Assembly (NCBI RefSeq): GCF_016714275.1
Contig: NZ_JADJNP010000001.1
Location: 1,775,589 to 1,839,588, forward strand
Direction: 5' to 3'
DNA: 64,000 nt
DNA from: Tessaracoccus sp.
GTDB lineage: Bacteria; Actinomycetota; Actinomycetes; Propionibacteriales; Propionibacteriaceae
The notes under the pieces were generated by a model. That model was not told the DNA's origin and searched no databases. It saw nothing but the letters and a program-made list of their open reading frames with translations. Both the position numbers and the translations under genes were made by a program. Of the stretch, positions 35,279 through 43,393 are shown one piece after another (the stretch's first letter is position 1; each line of letters opens with the position of its first letter).

Positions 35279-35725
35279 TCAGTCCCGGTGAGGGAGGATG
35301 ATCTCGACGTCGCCGTGCGGGCGCGGGATCACGTGCACGGAGACGAGTTCGCCGACACGGCCGGCGGCGGCCGCACCGGCGTCGGTGGCGGCCTTGACGG
35401 CGCCGACGTCGCCACGGACGAAGACCGTGACCAGGCCGGATCCGATCTGTTCCTTGCCGATCAGCCGGACGTTGGCGGCCTTGACCATTGCGTCGGCGGC
35501 CTCGATAGCGCCGATCAGGCCCTTGGTCTCGACCATGCCGAGGGCGATCATCTGGACATCTGCCATGGGAGTGCTCCTTCTGGTAGCAGCGGTTTGGGTG
35601 GGTGCTGGGTCAGGGGCAGACGATGTATCTGCCCGTTGGACGGTGGACTTTTCAGTTGTGCCTGCCGCCGGGGCGGCCGGTCGTTTTCGGGTGCGCTTCG
35701 GCGCAGGGGGTGGGGACTCGCTCAT
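35279..35725 (-). CDS. eutM: EutM hexameric BMC shell protein with two in-frame starts
   Basis: The core (last 95 residues, from MADVQMIALGMVETKG) is a canonical BMC-H protein ending VHVIPRPHGDVEIILP. The ATG at 35725 is six bases after TAGGAGGT and gives 148 residues, with a tail rich in Pro, Lys and Arg (KRTRKRPAAPAAG). A second ATG at 35566 is eight bases after AAGGAG and gives the standard 95-residue protein. Both sites look functional, so long and short shell subunits are predicted, resembling PduB/PduB' in the propanediol compartment. It starts ten bases after the eutE stop. Confidence 0.93.
   Translation of the reverse strand: MSESPPPAPKRTRKRPAAPAAGTTEKSTVQRADTSSAPDPAPTQTAATRRSTPMADVQMIALGMVETKGLIGAIEAADAMVKAANVRLIGKEQIGSGLVTVFVRGDVGAVKAATDAGAAAAGRVGELVSVHVIPRPHGDVEIILPHRD
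35567..35580 (-). promoter_or_regulatory. Internal ribosome-binding site for short EutM
   Basis: AAGGAG lies eight bases before the internal in-frame ATG at 35566, inside the coding sequence of the long form. Its codons (Arg-Arg-Ser-Thr-Pro) are part of the tail. Confidence 0.65.
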
Positions 35726-35735
35726 GGGCTACCTC

Positions 35736-37247
35736 CTAGCTCTTCTGCTTCAGCTCGGTGAGGATCCGACGGACGACGTCCTCGATGACCTTCGCCTCCG
35801 CTGTGCCGCCGCTCGCCGACGTCGCTCCCCCGGCCTGCGGGACCGCGCCGTCGACGATGCCCCCATGAGCGCGCGCCGAAGCAGGGGCGTCGCGCAGGTG
35901 GGAGGCGAGGCGCTTGACGTTGAGCACGTTCTCGACGGTGATGTTGTCGCTGACGACCGCGCCGCCGACGCCTCCAGGCCCGAGCGTGAACGACGGCCGC
36001 ACGCCGGTGGTGTAGCCGACGCCGCCGAGGCAGCCCCACGTGTTCACGAGAACGCGGAACGCGGGCTGCTCGATGCCGTAGGCGATGATCGATTCCTCGT
36101 CACCCGAGTGGATGACCGCCGAGTGGCCGTCGCCGCCGAAGGTGAGCATCTGGGTGGCGCGTTCGAAGCCCGCCCTCCAGCCATCCTCGACCATCCAGCC
36201 GAGCACCGACGTCAGCTTCTCGCGCGACAGCGGGTACTTCGGCCCGATGCCGTCGAGCTCCGCCACAAGGATCCGGGTGCTGGCCGGGACATCGATGCCC
36301 GCCAGCCTGCCGAGCTCCTGCGGAGTACGGCCCACGTAGGGGGCGATCATCATGCCGTTCGGGCGGAACATCTTTCCCGCCAACCGGTCCGCCTCGTCAC
36401 GGGTGAGCCACTGGGCGCCGAAGCGCTGCATGTCGGCCTTGAGCTGCTCGGCGATCGGCCGATCGGCGATGACCGCCTGCTCCGTCGCACAGATGGTGGA
36501 GCAGTCGAACGACTTGGACTCCACGAGCATCTGTGCGGCCCGCGTCACGTCCGCCGTCCGGTCGACGTAGGCGGGCACATTGCCCGGACCGACGCCGAGG
36601 GCAGGCTTGCCGCACGAATGCGCCGCGAGGACCATTCCGGGCCCGCCAGTGGCGAGGATCATGGACGTCGCATAGTGGTTCATCAGCTCGTTGGTGCCCT
36701 GGATGCTGAGCTCCGTCATGCAGGAGACAAGGCCCTTCGGCATGCCCGCCGCCTCGCCGGCAGCGATCATCACCCGGGCCGCCTCCGCAGTGCAGTTCTT
36801 GGCCGACGGGTGGGGCGCGACGATGACCGCGTTGCGCGCCTTCACGCCGATCAAGATCTTGAAGATCGCCGTCGATGTGGGGTTCGTCGACGGCGTCAGC
36901 GCGCAGAGCACGCCTACCGGTGCTCCGATCTCGACGATCTTCCTGGCCTCGTCGCGCCGCAGCACGCCGCACGTAGGGATGTCCTTGATCGAGTCCCACA
37001 CGCCCTGCGCGGCGAACTCGTTCTTCAGCTTCTTGTGCGCGGGATACCCGAAACCCGTCTCGTCGTGCGCCATCTGCCCCAGGCGTCCCGCCTCGCGCAT
37101 CGCGGCGGCGACCATCGCCTCGCAGATGCGGTCGACCTCCTCCTGGGGGGCGAACTGGAATGCGCGCATCGCCTCCCGGGCCGCGACGGCGAGGTCGCGG
37201 GCCTGCTGCACCGACCGGAGGTCGGAATCCATGTTGTTGGAGTTCAT
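35736..37247 (-). CDS. eutE: CoA-acylating acetaldehyde dehydrogenase EutE
   Basis: A 503-residue aldehyde dehydrogenase converting acetaldehyde, CoA and NAD+ to acetyl-CoA. The catalytic cysteine is in SFDCSTICATEQAV (about 250). Family blocks are CALTPSTNPTSTAIFK and GGPGMVLAAHSCGKPALGVG. The C-terminus carries a Gly/Ala linker and then VIEDVVRRILTELKQKS, an amphipathic helix very like the N-terminus of EutC here. Enteric EutE has its targeting helix at the N-terminus, so the C-terminal placement is unusual. It is between eutL and eutM. Confidence 0.95.
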   Translation of the reverse strand: MNSNNMDSDLRSVQQARDLAVAAREAMRAFQFAPQEEVDRICEAMVAAAMREAGRLGQMAHDETGFGYPAHKKLKNEFAAQGVWDSIKDIPTCGVLRRDEARKIVEIGAPVGVLCALTPSTNPTSTAIFKILIGVKARNAVIVAPHPSAKNCTAEAARVMIAAGEAAGMPKGLVSCMTELSIQGTNELMNHYATSMILATGGPGMVLAAHSCGKPALGVGPGNVPAYVDRTADVTRAAQMLVESKSFDCSTICATEQAVIADRPIAEQLKADMQRFGAQWLTRDEADRLAGKMFRPNGMMIAPYVGRTPQELGRLAGIDVPASTRILVAELDGIGPKYPLSREKLTSVLGWMVEDGWRAGFERATQMLTFGGDGHSAVIHSGDEESIIAYGIEQPAFRVLVNTWGCLGGVGYTTGVRPSFTLGPGGVGGAVVSDNITVENVLNVKRLASHLRDAPASARAHGGIVDGAVPQAGGATSASGGTAEAKVIEDVVRRILTELKQKS

Positions 37248-37259
37248 GGCGTTCCTCCG

Positions 37260-37916
37260 TCAGTACTTCTTCGGATGGGCCGCCACTTCGAGCACGGCGT
37301 CCTGGAAGGCGGCGCAGGCGGCCCGGCAGGCGCTCTGCGATCCGGTCAGCCAGCCACCCGAGAAGTTGGTCTCGCTGGGCGGCTCGAAGTAGGTCGCGAC
37401 GGAGACGTCAGCGGCCTTCACCGCGAGGTCGAGCGCGTACGTCGCCTCCAGGGGCGGGGCGATCAGGTAGGCGAGCGGCTCGCCCTGCCGGATGCCCGCC
37501 TCCTTCGACAGGTAGCTGCCCGTGCTGGAGATCAGGTGAGGGAAGAAGTTCAGCTCCCCCGCTTCGTCGGCGGAGTAGAACCACGCCTCTTCCTCGCAGT
37601 ACGAGATGCAGGCGTCGACACCTGCCCGGACCTCAGCCGGTGTCGGGCCGGCTAGCATGCCGATGATCTCGCCCGAGAGCGGGCCGGACGGATAGCCGGA
37701 GCCGGCGTAGAAGCTCTTGGCGTACACGACGTCGACCTCGGCGTACTTCGTCGCCTCGTCGAGCGACACGTAGAGCGAGTCGTCGATGTCGCAGGTCAGA
37801 AGCCCGATCGCGCGCTGGTGGTCTTCGAGATTCAGCTTCTCGGCAAGGCCCCGATCGATGTTGGAGATGATGCGCACCGCCAGGATCGACGGCTTAACCG
37901 GTTCGAGGATTCCCAT
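37260..37916 (-). CDS. eutL: EutL trimeric BMC shell protein
   Basis: A 218-residue tandem, circularly permuted BMC protein. It opens PVKPSILAVRIISNIDRGLA and contains SLYVSLDEATKYAEVDVVYA, ISSTGSYLSKEAGI and APPLEATYALDLAVKAADV, all EutL hallmarks. EutL trimers form shell facets with a gated central pore. The ATG at 37916 follows AAGGAACGGAA. Longer readings into the eutC end are out-of-frame shadow sequence. Confidence 0.95.
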   Translation of the reverse strand: MGILEPVKPSILAVRIISNIDRGLAEKLNLEDHQRAIGLLTCDIDDSLYVSLDEATKYAEVDVVYAKSFYAGSGYPSGPLSGEIIGMLAGPTPAEVRAGVDACISYCEEEAWFYSADEAGELNFFPHLISSTGSYLSKEAGIRQGEPLAYLIAPPLEATYALDLAVKAADVSVATYFEPPSETNFSGGWLTGSQSACRAACAAFQDAVLEVAAHPKKY

Positions 37917-37930
37917 TTCCGTTCCTTCCC

Positions 37931-38842
37931 TTAGTCCCCGGCCACCTCGCGGAGCCGCACTCCGCTGGCGCTGTACTTGATCATCCGCTTGATGAACTCG
38001 ACGATGTACGCGCCGGCCTCCAGCGGGTTGGTGCCGCCGTGCGTGGTGATCATGCAGATCAGGTCGCGGTCGGCGTCGGACTTGCCCGGTTGCGGGTCGA
38101 AGCCCATGTAGGCGCTCATCGCGTCCGCGATCCCGAGACCGGGACGCTCGCCGATGAGCAGGACGACGACCTTCGCCTTGATGATCGCGTTGACGTCGTT
38201 CATGATGCCGACGCGGCCGTTCTCGATGAAGAACGGCGTGCCGACGCTCAGCCCCGCCGACTTCAGTCCCTGCTCGATCACCGGGTAGATGTCGCGCAGG
38301 TTGTTGTCGATCGCCGCGGCGGACAGGCCATCGACGACGCACAGTTGCACGTCCGGACCCTTCACGCAGCGCTCGGCGATGAGCTTCTTTCCCTCGTCGC
38401 TGAGGAGGCGGCCGAGGTCGGGGCGCAGCAGGTACTCGCCACGGTCCGCCACGCGAGTCGTCACGGTGAAGAGGTTGAAGGCATCTCGCACCTCGTCCGA
38501 GACGACGCCGTAGATGGCGTCCTGCGTGACGCCGTGGTCGGCCTGGAACAGCAGCGCCGTCGCCGTCTTGGGGCGGGGGCCCGCCCTGCCGACGCCCAGC
38601 CGCGCGCTGGTGGTGGCCATCAGGTTGCGCAGGCCGTCGGCGTCATACGGGTCGTCGACCAGCATCGCGTGTCGGGGCGCGTCGAGCGTCGGGTCGGCCA
38701 GGTCGATGACCAGGTCGCCGCCGTCGCGGTTGATGACCGAAGGACCGGACGCATCGGCGGCCGCCTTCGGCTCGAGCCCCTCCTGCCGCAGTTCGGCGAG
38801 AATCCGGGCAACGATGTCCTCGATATTCACATCCACACTCAT
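37931..38842 (-). CDS. eutC: Ethanolamine ammonia-lyase small subunit EutC
   Basis: A 303-residue partner of EutB that helps bind adenosylcobalamin (ELLIGERPGLG-like block, here VLLIGERPGLGIADAMSAYM, about 233-252). The catalytic complex deaminates ethanolamine to acetaldehyde and ammonia. The first 18 residues (MSVDVNIEDIVARILAEL) form an amphipathic helix before an acidic/alanine linker, as in encapsulation peptides. Its start is four bases before the end of the eutB spacing, so the subunits are coupled. Confidence 0.95.
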   Translation of the reverse strand: MSVDVNIEDIVARILAELRQEGLEPKAAADASGPSVINRDGGDLVIDLADPTLDAPRHAMLVDDPYDADGLRNLMATTSARLGVGRAGPRPKTATALLFQADHGVTQDAIYGVVSDEVRDAFNLFTVTTRVADRGEYLLRPDLGRLLSDEGKKLIAERCVKGPDVQLCVVDGLSAAAIDNNLRDIYPVIEQGLKSAGLSVGTPFFIENGRVGIMNDVNAIIKAKVVVLLIGERPGLGIADAMSAYMGFDPQPGKSDADRDLICMITTHGGTNPLEAGAYIVEFIKRMIKYSASGVRLREVAGD

Positions 38843-38846
38843 CGGT

Positions 38847-40214
38847 TCACCTCTTCAGGAAGAAGGACGCGTCGCCTGCGATGTCGGTGAGCTGGCCGTC
38901 CTTCCACAGGCCCACCTCCTCCATCCACGCCTCGAACTCGGGCAGCGGCCGGAGCCCGAGGGCCTGCCGCAGCGAGGGCGCGTCGTGGTAGCTCGTCGTC
39001 TGGTAGCTCAGCATGGCGTCGTCGCCCATCGGGATGCCCATGATGAAGTTGACGCCTGCGCTGGCGAGCAGGACGGCGAGGTTGTCGTTGCTGTTCTGGT
39101 CAGCCTTCGCGTGGTTGGTGTAACACACGTCGCAGCCCATCGAGATGCCCATGAGCTTGCCCATGAAGTGGTCCTCAAGGCCGGCGCGGATGATCTGGAC
39201 CGAGTCGTACAGGTACTCGGGGCCGATGAAGCCGACGACCGTGTTCACCTGGAACGGATGCCACCGCTTGGCGATGGCGTAGTTGCGGGCCTCGAGCACC
39301 AGTTGGTCGGCGCCGTGATGGGCGTCGGCCGACAGCGCCGATCCCTGCCCGGTCTCGAAGTACATGTAGTTCGGGCCGGCTGTGATGCAGTGCTTCTGCG
39401 CCAGCGCGTAGGCCTCGTCGAGCAGGCCGACGGAGACGCCGAAGCTCTCCATCGCCTTCTGCGAACCGGCGATGGACTGGAAGATCAGTCCGACGGGCGC
39501 ACCGCGCTTCATGGCCTCCATCTGCGTCGTGACGTGCGCGAGCACGCAGTTCTGCGTCGGGATCTCCCACTTGTCGATGACTCCCCAGGTCATCTCGAGG
39601 AGCCGGGAGACCGAGCCAACCGTGTCATCGGACGGGTTGATGCCGATGACCGAGTCGCCGGAGCCGAAGGAGAGGCCTTCGTAGGTGGCCGCGCGGATGC
39701 CGTCGACCGAGTCGGTCGGGTGGTTCGGCTGGAGCCGCGAGGCGAGGGTGCCGGGCAGGCCCATCGTGTTGGCGTTGTGGGTGACGACCCGGATCTTGCG
39801 CGACGCGACCACCAGGTCGAGGTTGCCCATGAGCTTGGTGACGGCTGCCACCATCTCGCCGGTCAGCGCGTTGCTCACGCGCCGGATCTCGTCGCCGCTG
39901 GTCTTGTTCGAGAGGAGCCACTCGCGGAAGTCGCCGACCGTCCAGCCCTTGACCTCGTCATAGATCCGCTCGTTGACGGCGTCGTCGATCGCCCGGGTGA
40001 CCTCATCCTCGTCGTAAGGGACCACCGGGTTCTCGCGCAGCACGCTCAGCGGTACCTCGGCGAGAACATGTCTAGCCGCCACGCGCTCCGCAGCGCTACG
40101 GGCCGCGATGCCCGCCTGCTGGTCGCCCGACTTCTCCTCGTTGGCCTTGGCCAACAGGTCCTTGATGTCGGCGAACTCGTAGGTGTGTCCGAACAGTTTC
40201 GTCCGCAACAGCAT
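38847..40214 (-). CDS. eutB: Ethanolamine ammonia-lyase large subunit EutB
   Basis: A 455-residue TIM-barrel catalytic subunit, adenosylcobalamin-dependent. It aligns throughout with enteric EutB: FGHTYEFADIKDLLAKANE at the start, GLSFGSGDSVIGINP (about 190), LAHVTTQMEAMKRGAP, FETGQGSALSADAHHGADQ (about 290, substrate Glu), HFMGKLMGISMGCDVCYTNH and GIPMGDDAMLSYQTT. The ATG at 40214 gives the enteric N-terminus; a GTG three codons earlier is possible. Adenosylcobalamin supply genes (eutT) are not in this window. Confidence 0.96.
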   Translation of the reverse strand: MLLRTKLFGHTYEFADIKDLLAKANEEKSGDQQAGIAARSAAERVAARHVLAEVPLSVLRENPVVPYDEDEVTRAIDDAVNERIYDEVKGWTVGDFREWLLSNKTSGDEIRRVSNALTGEMVAAVTKLMGNLDLVVASRKIRVVTHNANTMGLPGTLASRLQPNHPTDSVDGIRAATYEGLSFGSGDSVIGINPSDDTVGSVSRLLEMTWGVIDKWEIPTQNCVLAHVTTQMEAMKRGAPVGLIFQSIAGSQKAMESFGVSVGLLDEAYALAQKHCITAGPNYMYFETGQGSALSADAHHGADQLVLEARNYAIAKRWHPFQVNTVVGFIGPEYLYDSVQIIRAGLEDHFMGKLMGISMGCDVCYTNHAKADQNSNDNLAVLLASAGVNFIMGIPMGDDAMLSYQTTSYHDAPSLRQALGLRPLPEFEAWMEEVGLWKDGQLTDIAGDASFFLKR

Positions 40215-40244
40215 CTCCGTCACCCCCTGGTCTTTCTGCCCATG

Positions 40245-41729
40245 TCAACTCCCGGGTCGTGTTTTGTTCTCGGTTGCCTGATAGAAGACGAGCGTCTTCA
40301 CGGAGACGGGCACCACGCGCCCGTCGAAGAGTGGCTCGCCGATGTCGATGAAGTCGCCCTCGCCCAACTGGACTTGGTCGACGACGATGAGCGCCAGCTC
40401 CGGCGCTTTCTGCTTGACCGTCTGGCCGAGCACCTGTGCGTAGTCCTGCTCGATGACCAGCACGAGCGGCCGGTCGGGGGGCAGGTGCCGACGGGCGAAC
40501 TGCGCCACGCCGTCGGCGAGCGTGGTGAGTTGGGCGAAGTCGATCCGCCCCGGCAACGGAAGCGAGACCGCGAAGTCGCCCTCCTTGCCCGCGCCCCGAT
40601 CCCAGCGCTCGACCGCCTCGCCGAGCGCGGCCGAGATGGCCTCGGCGCTGGTCAGCCCCGGGTCCCGCTCGAGCAGCCGCGGCTCAATCACCGGCGCGTT
40701 GCGCAGCGGAAGGTGGTCCTTCTCCGCCCAGATCGTCGACCCGGAAAGGGTCACCTGCTGGCTCGCCGCGCCGAGGACGGTGGCCCGCAGCGTCTGTGCG
40801 GGCCGCTCAACCCGCAACTCGCCCCAGCGCGGGTTCTCACGCAGCGCCTGCGCCAGCAGCGGGCCGATATCCCCGTAGGTGCTGACCTCCGCCAGCGTCG
40901 AGGCCGGGGCGTTGTCGTAGTACAGCTGGCCTACACCGCCGGAGACGAAGTAGGCCGAGACCTTGCCGTCGACGTCCAGGCGCGGGCTGAGCGCCGCCTG
41001 GTCGCCCAGCGGCGTCTCGATGCCGAGGCAGAGGTCGACGACGATGTCCGCCATCGCCGCGGCGAGGCGCCCGAGGTCGGCGAGCCTCGGGACCTGTCCG
41101 ACGCGGAGATCGAGGCCCAGGTTGTCGGCGATGATCCGCCCCGTCGGTGCGAGGTGGAGGAGGCGTCCGGTGCCCGTCTCGAGGACGGCCTGCCTCCCCC
41201 CGACCATCGACGCCGCCGATGCGATGTGACGCCCGGACCGGAAGAGGGCCGCGTTCGACGAGCCGCCGCCGATGTCGACGTTGACCACCGAGGCGTAGTT
41301 GGTCGCGGACCATTCCGCCGCACCGGATCCACGCCCCGCGATCTGTGACTCGAGGTTCGGGCCCGCCACGGTGACGACGAAGTCGCCGGCGAGGTCGCCG
41401 AGGCCGTGGAGGATGTCCTCCGCGTTGCGGGTGCGCGCCGTCTCCCCCGTGATGATGACCGCGCCGGTCTCAACCTCCGCAGGGTCGACCCCCGCACGCC
41501 GGTACTCGGAACGGATCAGGGTGGTGAGGCGGTCGACGTCGACTTCGTCGGCTGCGCGCAGCGGCGTGAAGTGCGCGTCGCCTTGGTACCGCACCTCGCG
41601 GGCGTCGATGTCGAGCTTCGGAACGAGCCCCAGCCGGTGCTGGTTGCTGATGGCGAGGTCGGACAGTACGAGCTGGGTCGTGGTCGTGCCGACGTCGATC
41701 CCGACGCTCAGCATGTTCCTCGTGGCCAT
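40245..41729 (-). CDS. eutA: EutA, ethanolamine ammonia-lyase reactivating factor
   Basis: A 494-residue ASKHA-fold ATPase that exchanges damaged cobalamin on EutBC. Phosphate-1 loop VGIDVGTTTTQLVLSDL (about 9-25), phosphate-2 VNVDIGGGSSNAALF (about 149-163), and the downstream YFVSGGVGQLYY adenosine-side segment. The order eutA-eutB-eutC matches enteric use. It lies 30 bases before eutB. Confidence 0.94.
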   Translation of the reverse strand: MATRNMLSVGIDVGTTTTQLVLSDLAISNQHRLGLVPKLDIDAREVRYQGDAHFTPLRAADEVDVDRLTTLIRSEYRRAGVDPAEVETGAVIITGETARTRNAEDILHGLGDLAGDFVVTVAGPNLESQIAGRGSGAAEWSATNYASVVNVDIGGGSSNAALFRSGRHIASAASMVGGRQAVLETGTGRLLHLAPTGRIIADNLGLDLRVGQVPRLADLGRLAAAMADIVVDLCLGIETPLGDQAALSPRLDVDGKVSAYFVSGGVGQLYYDNAPASTLAEVSTYGDIGPLLAQALRENPRWGELRVERPAQTLRATVLGAASQQVTLSGSTIWAEKDHLPLRNAPVIEPRLLERDPGLTSAEAISAALGEAVERWDRGAGKEGDFAVSLPLPGRIDFAQLTTLADGVAQFARRHLPPDRPLVLVIEQDYAQVLGQTVKQKAPELALIVVDQVQLGEGDFIDIGEPLFDGRVVPVSVKTLVFYQATENKTRPGS

Positions 41730-41747
41730 CTCGCCCGTCCTCCCCGC

Positions 41748-42038
41748 TCAGCTCTTCCTGAACGTGGTCTCGCCATCGACCTCGAGCGAGTCGAGGATGG
41801 CGAAGATCACGGCGTCGACCGGGGCGCCGGTGGTGCGGTCCGTGTGGCGGCCGGCGCTCCCGCGAGCGATGAGCACCAGCTCGCCTTCGCCGGCGCCGAT
41901 GGCGTCGACGGCGACGAACGGCTCGCCGTGCAGCTCGTCCCTGGCCGTCGCCGGCTGGACGACCAGGAGCTTGCTGCCGTGCAGCGAGTCGACCTTGATG
42001 GTCGACACCGCCGAACCGATGACACGCGCGATGATCAT
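41748..42038 (-). CDS. eutN: EutN/CcmL pentameric vertex protein (BMC-P)
   Basis: A 96-residue OB-fold vertex protein that caps the corners of the microcompartment. It begins MIIARVIGSAVSTIK and has VDAIGAGEGELVLIARGS (about 47-64), then PVDAVIFAILDSLEVDG. It follows eutH by four bases and precedes eutA by 18. Confidence 0.94.
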   Translation of the reverse strand: MIIARVIGSAVSTIKVDSLHGSKLLVVQPATARDELHGEPFVAVDAIGAGEGELVLIARGSAGRHTDRTTGAPVDAVIFAILDSLEVDGETTFRKS

Positions 42039-42042
42039 CCGG

Positions 42043-43185
42043 TCAGCCCTCCGACCCTGCCGCGGCGTCCTCCGCCGCCTCCTCGTCCGCGCTCACCGCG
42101 GGGTTGGACTTGGCGAACAGGAGGTAGGCCAGCGCGACGGCGGTGATGCCGGCGACGAGCTTGCCCGCGATCATCGGGGCGATCATGTCGGGCGCGACGC
42201 CCGCGGTGAAGCCGAGGTGGTCGCCGAGCGCGAAGGCCGCGGCGACGGCGAAGGCAGCGTTCAGGATCTTTCCGCGCCGGTCCATGTTCTTGAAGATCTC
42301 GAACATCGCAATGTTGTTGGCCAGCGTCGCGATCAGGCCGCCGGCAGCCGACTTGTTGATGCCAACGAGCTTGCCGAGCGCCGACAGCGGCTTCGCGCCG
42401 AAGGTGACGATCAGGTGGACCGCGGGGAAGGCGCCGAGCAGCATCATGGCGATGGAGCCGACGATCGCGATGCCGTCCTCAACGGGGAGGAGCTCCCAGC
42501 CCTCCGGCATGATCCTGACCTTGGTGACCGTCTCGAACACGCCGATGACGAGGCCGATCGAGATCACGAACACCAAGCCCTTGCCGAACGCCATGAAGCC
42601 CTTCGTCATCGCGTCGGGTGCCCGCCATAGGCCGAACGCGATCAGCGCTGCGGTCAGGATGATCGGGATGACATTGACGAACACGAACCCCATCGGCATG
42701 CCGGCGGCGGCACCTGAGACGATGACGCCGATCGGGATGGTGACGATGCCCGCCAAGACGCCCTTCGCCAGGAACGGCCGGTCTGACTTGTCGATGATGC
42801 CGAGCGCGACCGGGATGGTGAACACGACCGTCGCGCCCATCATGGCGCCGAGAATCAGGCCCGAGAGGCGCTGCGCGTCGGGGTTGTCCGTCATCGCCTG
42901 CGCCAGGGGCCAGCCACCCATGTCGTTGGCGAGCAGCGTGCCCGCGAACATGGCGGGATCGGCGCCGAAGAGCTCGTAGACGGGCTTCACGATGGGCCCG
43001 AGCACCTTTGCCAGGACCGGGGAAAGCGCGTAGACACCCACCATGGACAGCGCCAACGGGCCCATGGCATTGAAACCCTCTTCGAACTTCTCGCCGAGCC
43101 CGAACTTGTTGCCGATCGCCCGGTCGAGGCCGCCAAGGACCATGCAGATCATCAGGATCCAGACGATGATGTCGTTGATACCCAT
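42043..43185 (-). CDS. eutH: EutH ethanolamine permease
   Basis: A 380-residue membrane protein with about 10-11 hydrophobic spans. Family blocks are IDRAIGNKFGLGEKFEEGF near residue 25, GTLLANDMGGWPLAQAM (about 84-100), and PFLAKGVLAGIVTIPIG. It brings ethanolamine across the membrane, chiefly when external levels are low. First gene of the operon, divergent from the AraC-type regulator. A GAGGGGG site lies 10 bases before the ATG. Confidence 0.95.
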   Translation of the reverse strand: MGINDIIVWILMICMVLGGLDRAIGNKFGLGEKFEEGFNAMGPLALSMVGVYALSPVLAKVLGPIVKPVYELFGADPAMFAGTLLANDMGGWPLAQAMTDNPDAQRLSGLILGAMMGATVVFTIPVALGIIDKSDRPFLAKGVLAGIVTIPIGVIVSGAAAGMPMGFVFVNVIPIILTAALIAFGLWRAPDAMTKGFMAFGKGLVFVISIGLVIGVFETVTKVRIMPEGWELLPVEDGIAIVGSIAMMLLGAFPAVHLIVTFGAKPLSALGKLVGINKSAAGGLIATLANNIAMFEIFKNMDRRGKILNAAFAVAAAFALGDHLGFTAGVAPDMIAPMIAGKLVAGITAVALAYLLFAKSNPAVSADEEAAEDAAAGSEG

Positions 43186-43259
43186 TACGTATCAAACCCC
43201 CTCAGCACTGAAAGGTCTTCGGTGAACGGTGTCGTCCACCTAGCCGGAAGCCTAGGGAG

Positions 43260-43355
43260 GCGCTAGCGCGCATCGCATACACGAATCGGTCGGATTGTTA
43301 CACAAAGCCGACTTGTCGGGGCCGCCCGCGGGGCGCCGGAAGGCGCTGTTACGAT
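43260..43355. promoter_or_regulatory. Divergent eut control region with palindromes
   Basis: Between eutH and the regulator gene lie three palindromes: GCGCTAGCGC (43260-43269), TTGTTACACAA (43295-43305, one mismatch) and CCGACTTGTCGG (43308-43319). A TACGAT -10-like box faces the regulator at 43350-43355. These are candidate binding sites for the adjacent AraC-type protein. No cobalamin riboswitch consensus is seen. Confidence 0.4.
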
Positions 43356-43393
43356 GCCTTAACCGGTGCAGCGTTGCGGAGGGAGCGGGCCCC

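Noticed and set aside
38514..41348. A 944-codon open frame on the plus strand across eutC, eutB and eutA
   Set aside because: It is antisense to three clearly recognisable eut genes and its product is a His/Asp/Arg-rich sequence typical of a GC-rich shadow frame.
43186..43393. Cobalamin riboswitch in the eut control region
   Set aside because: No B12-box-like sequence or multi-helix arrangement was found on either strand.
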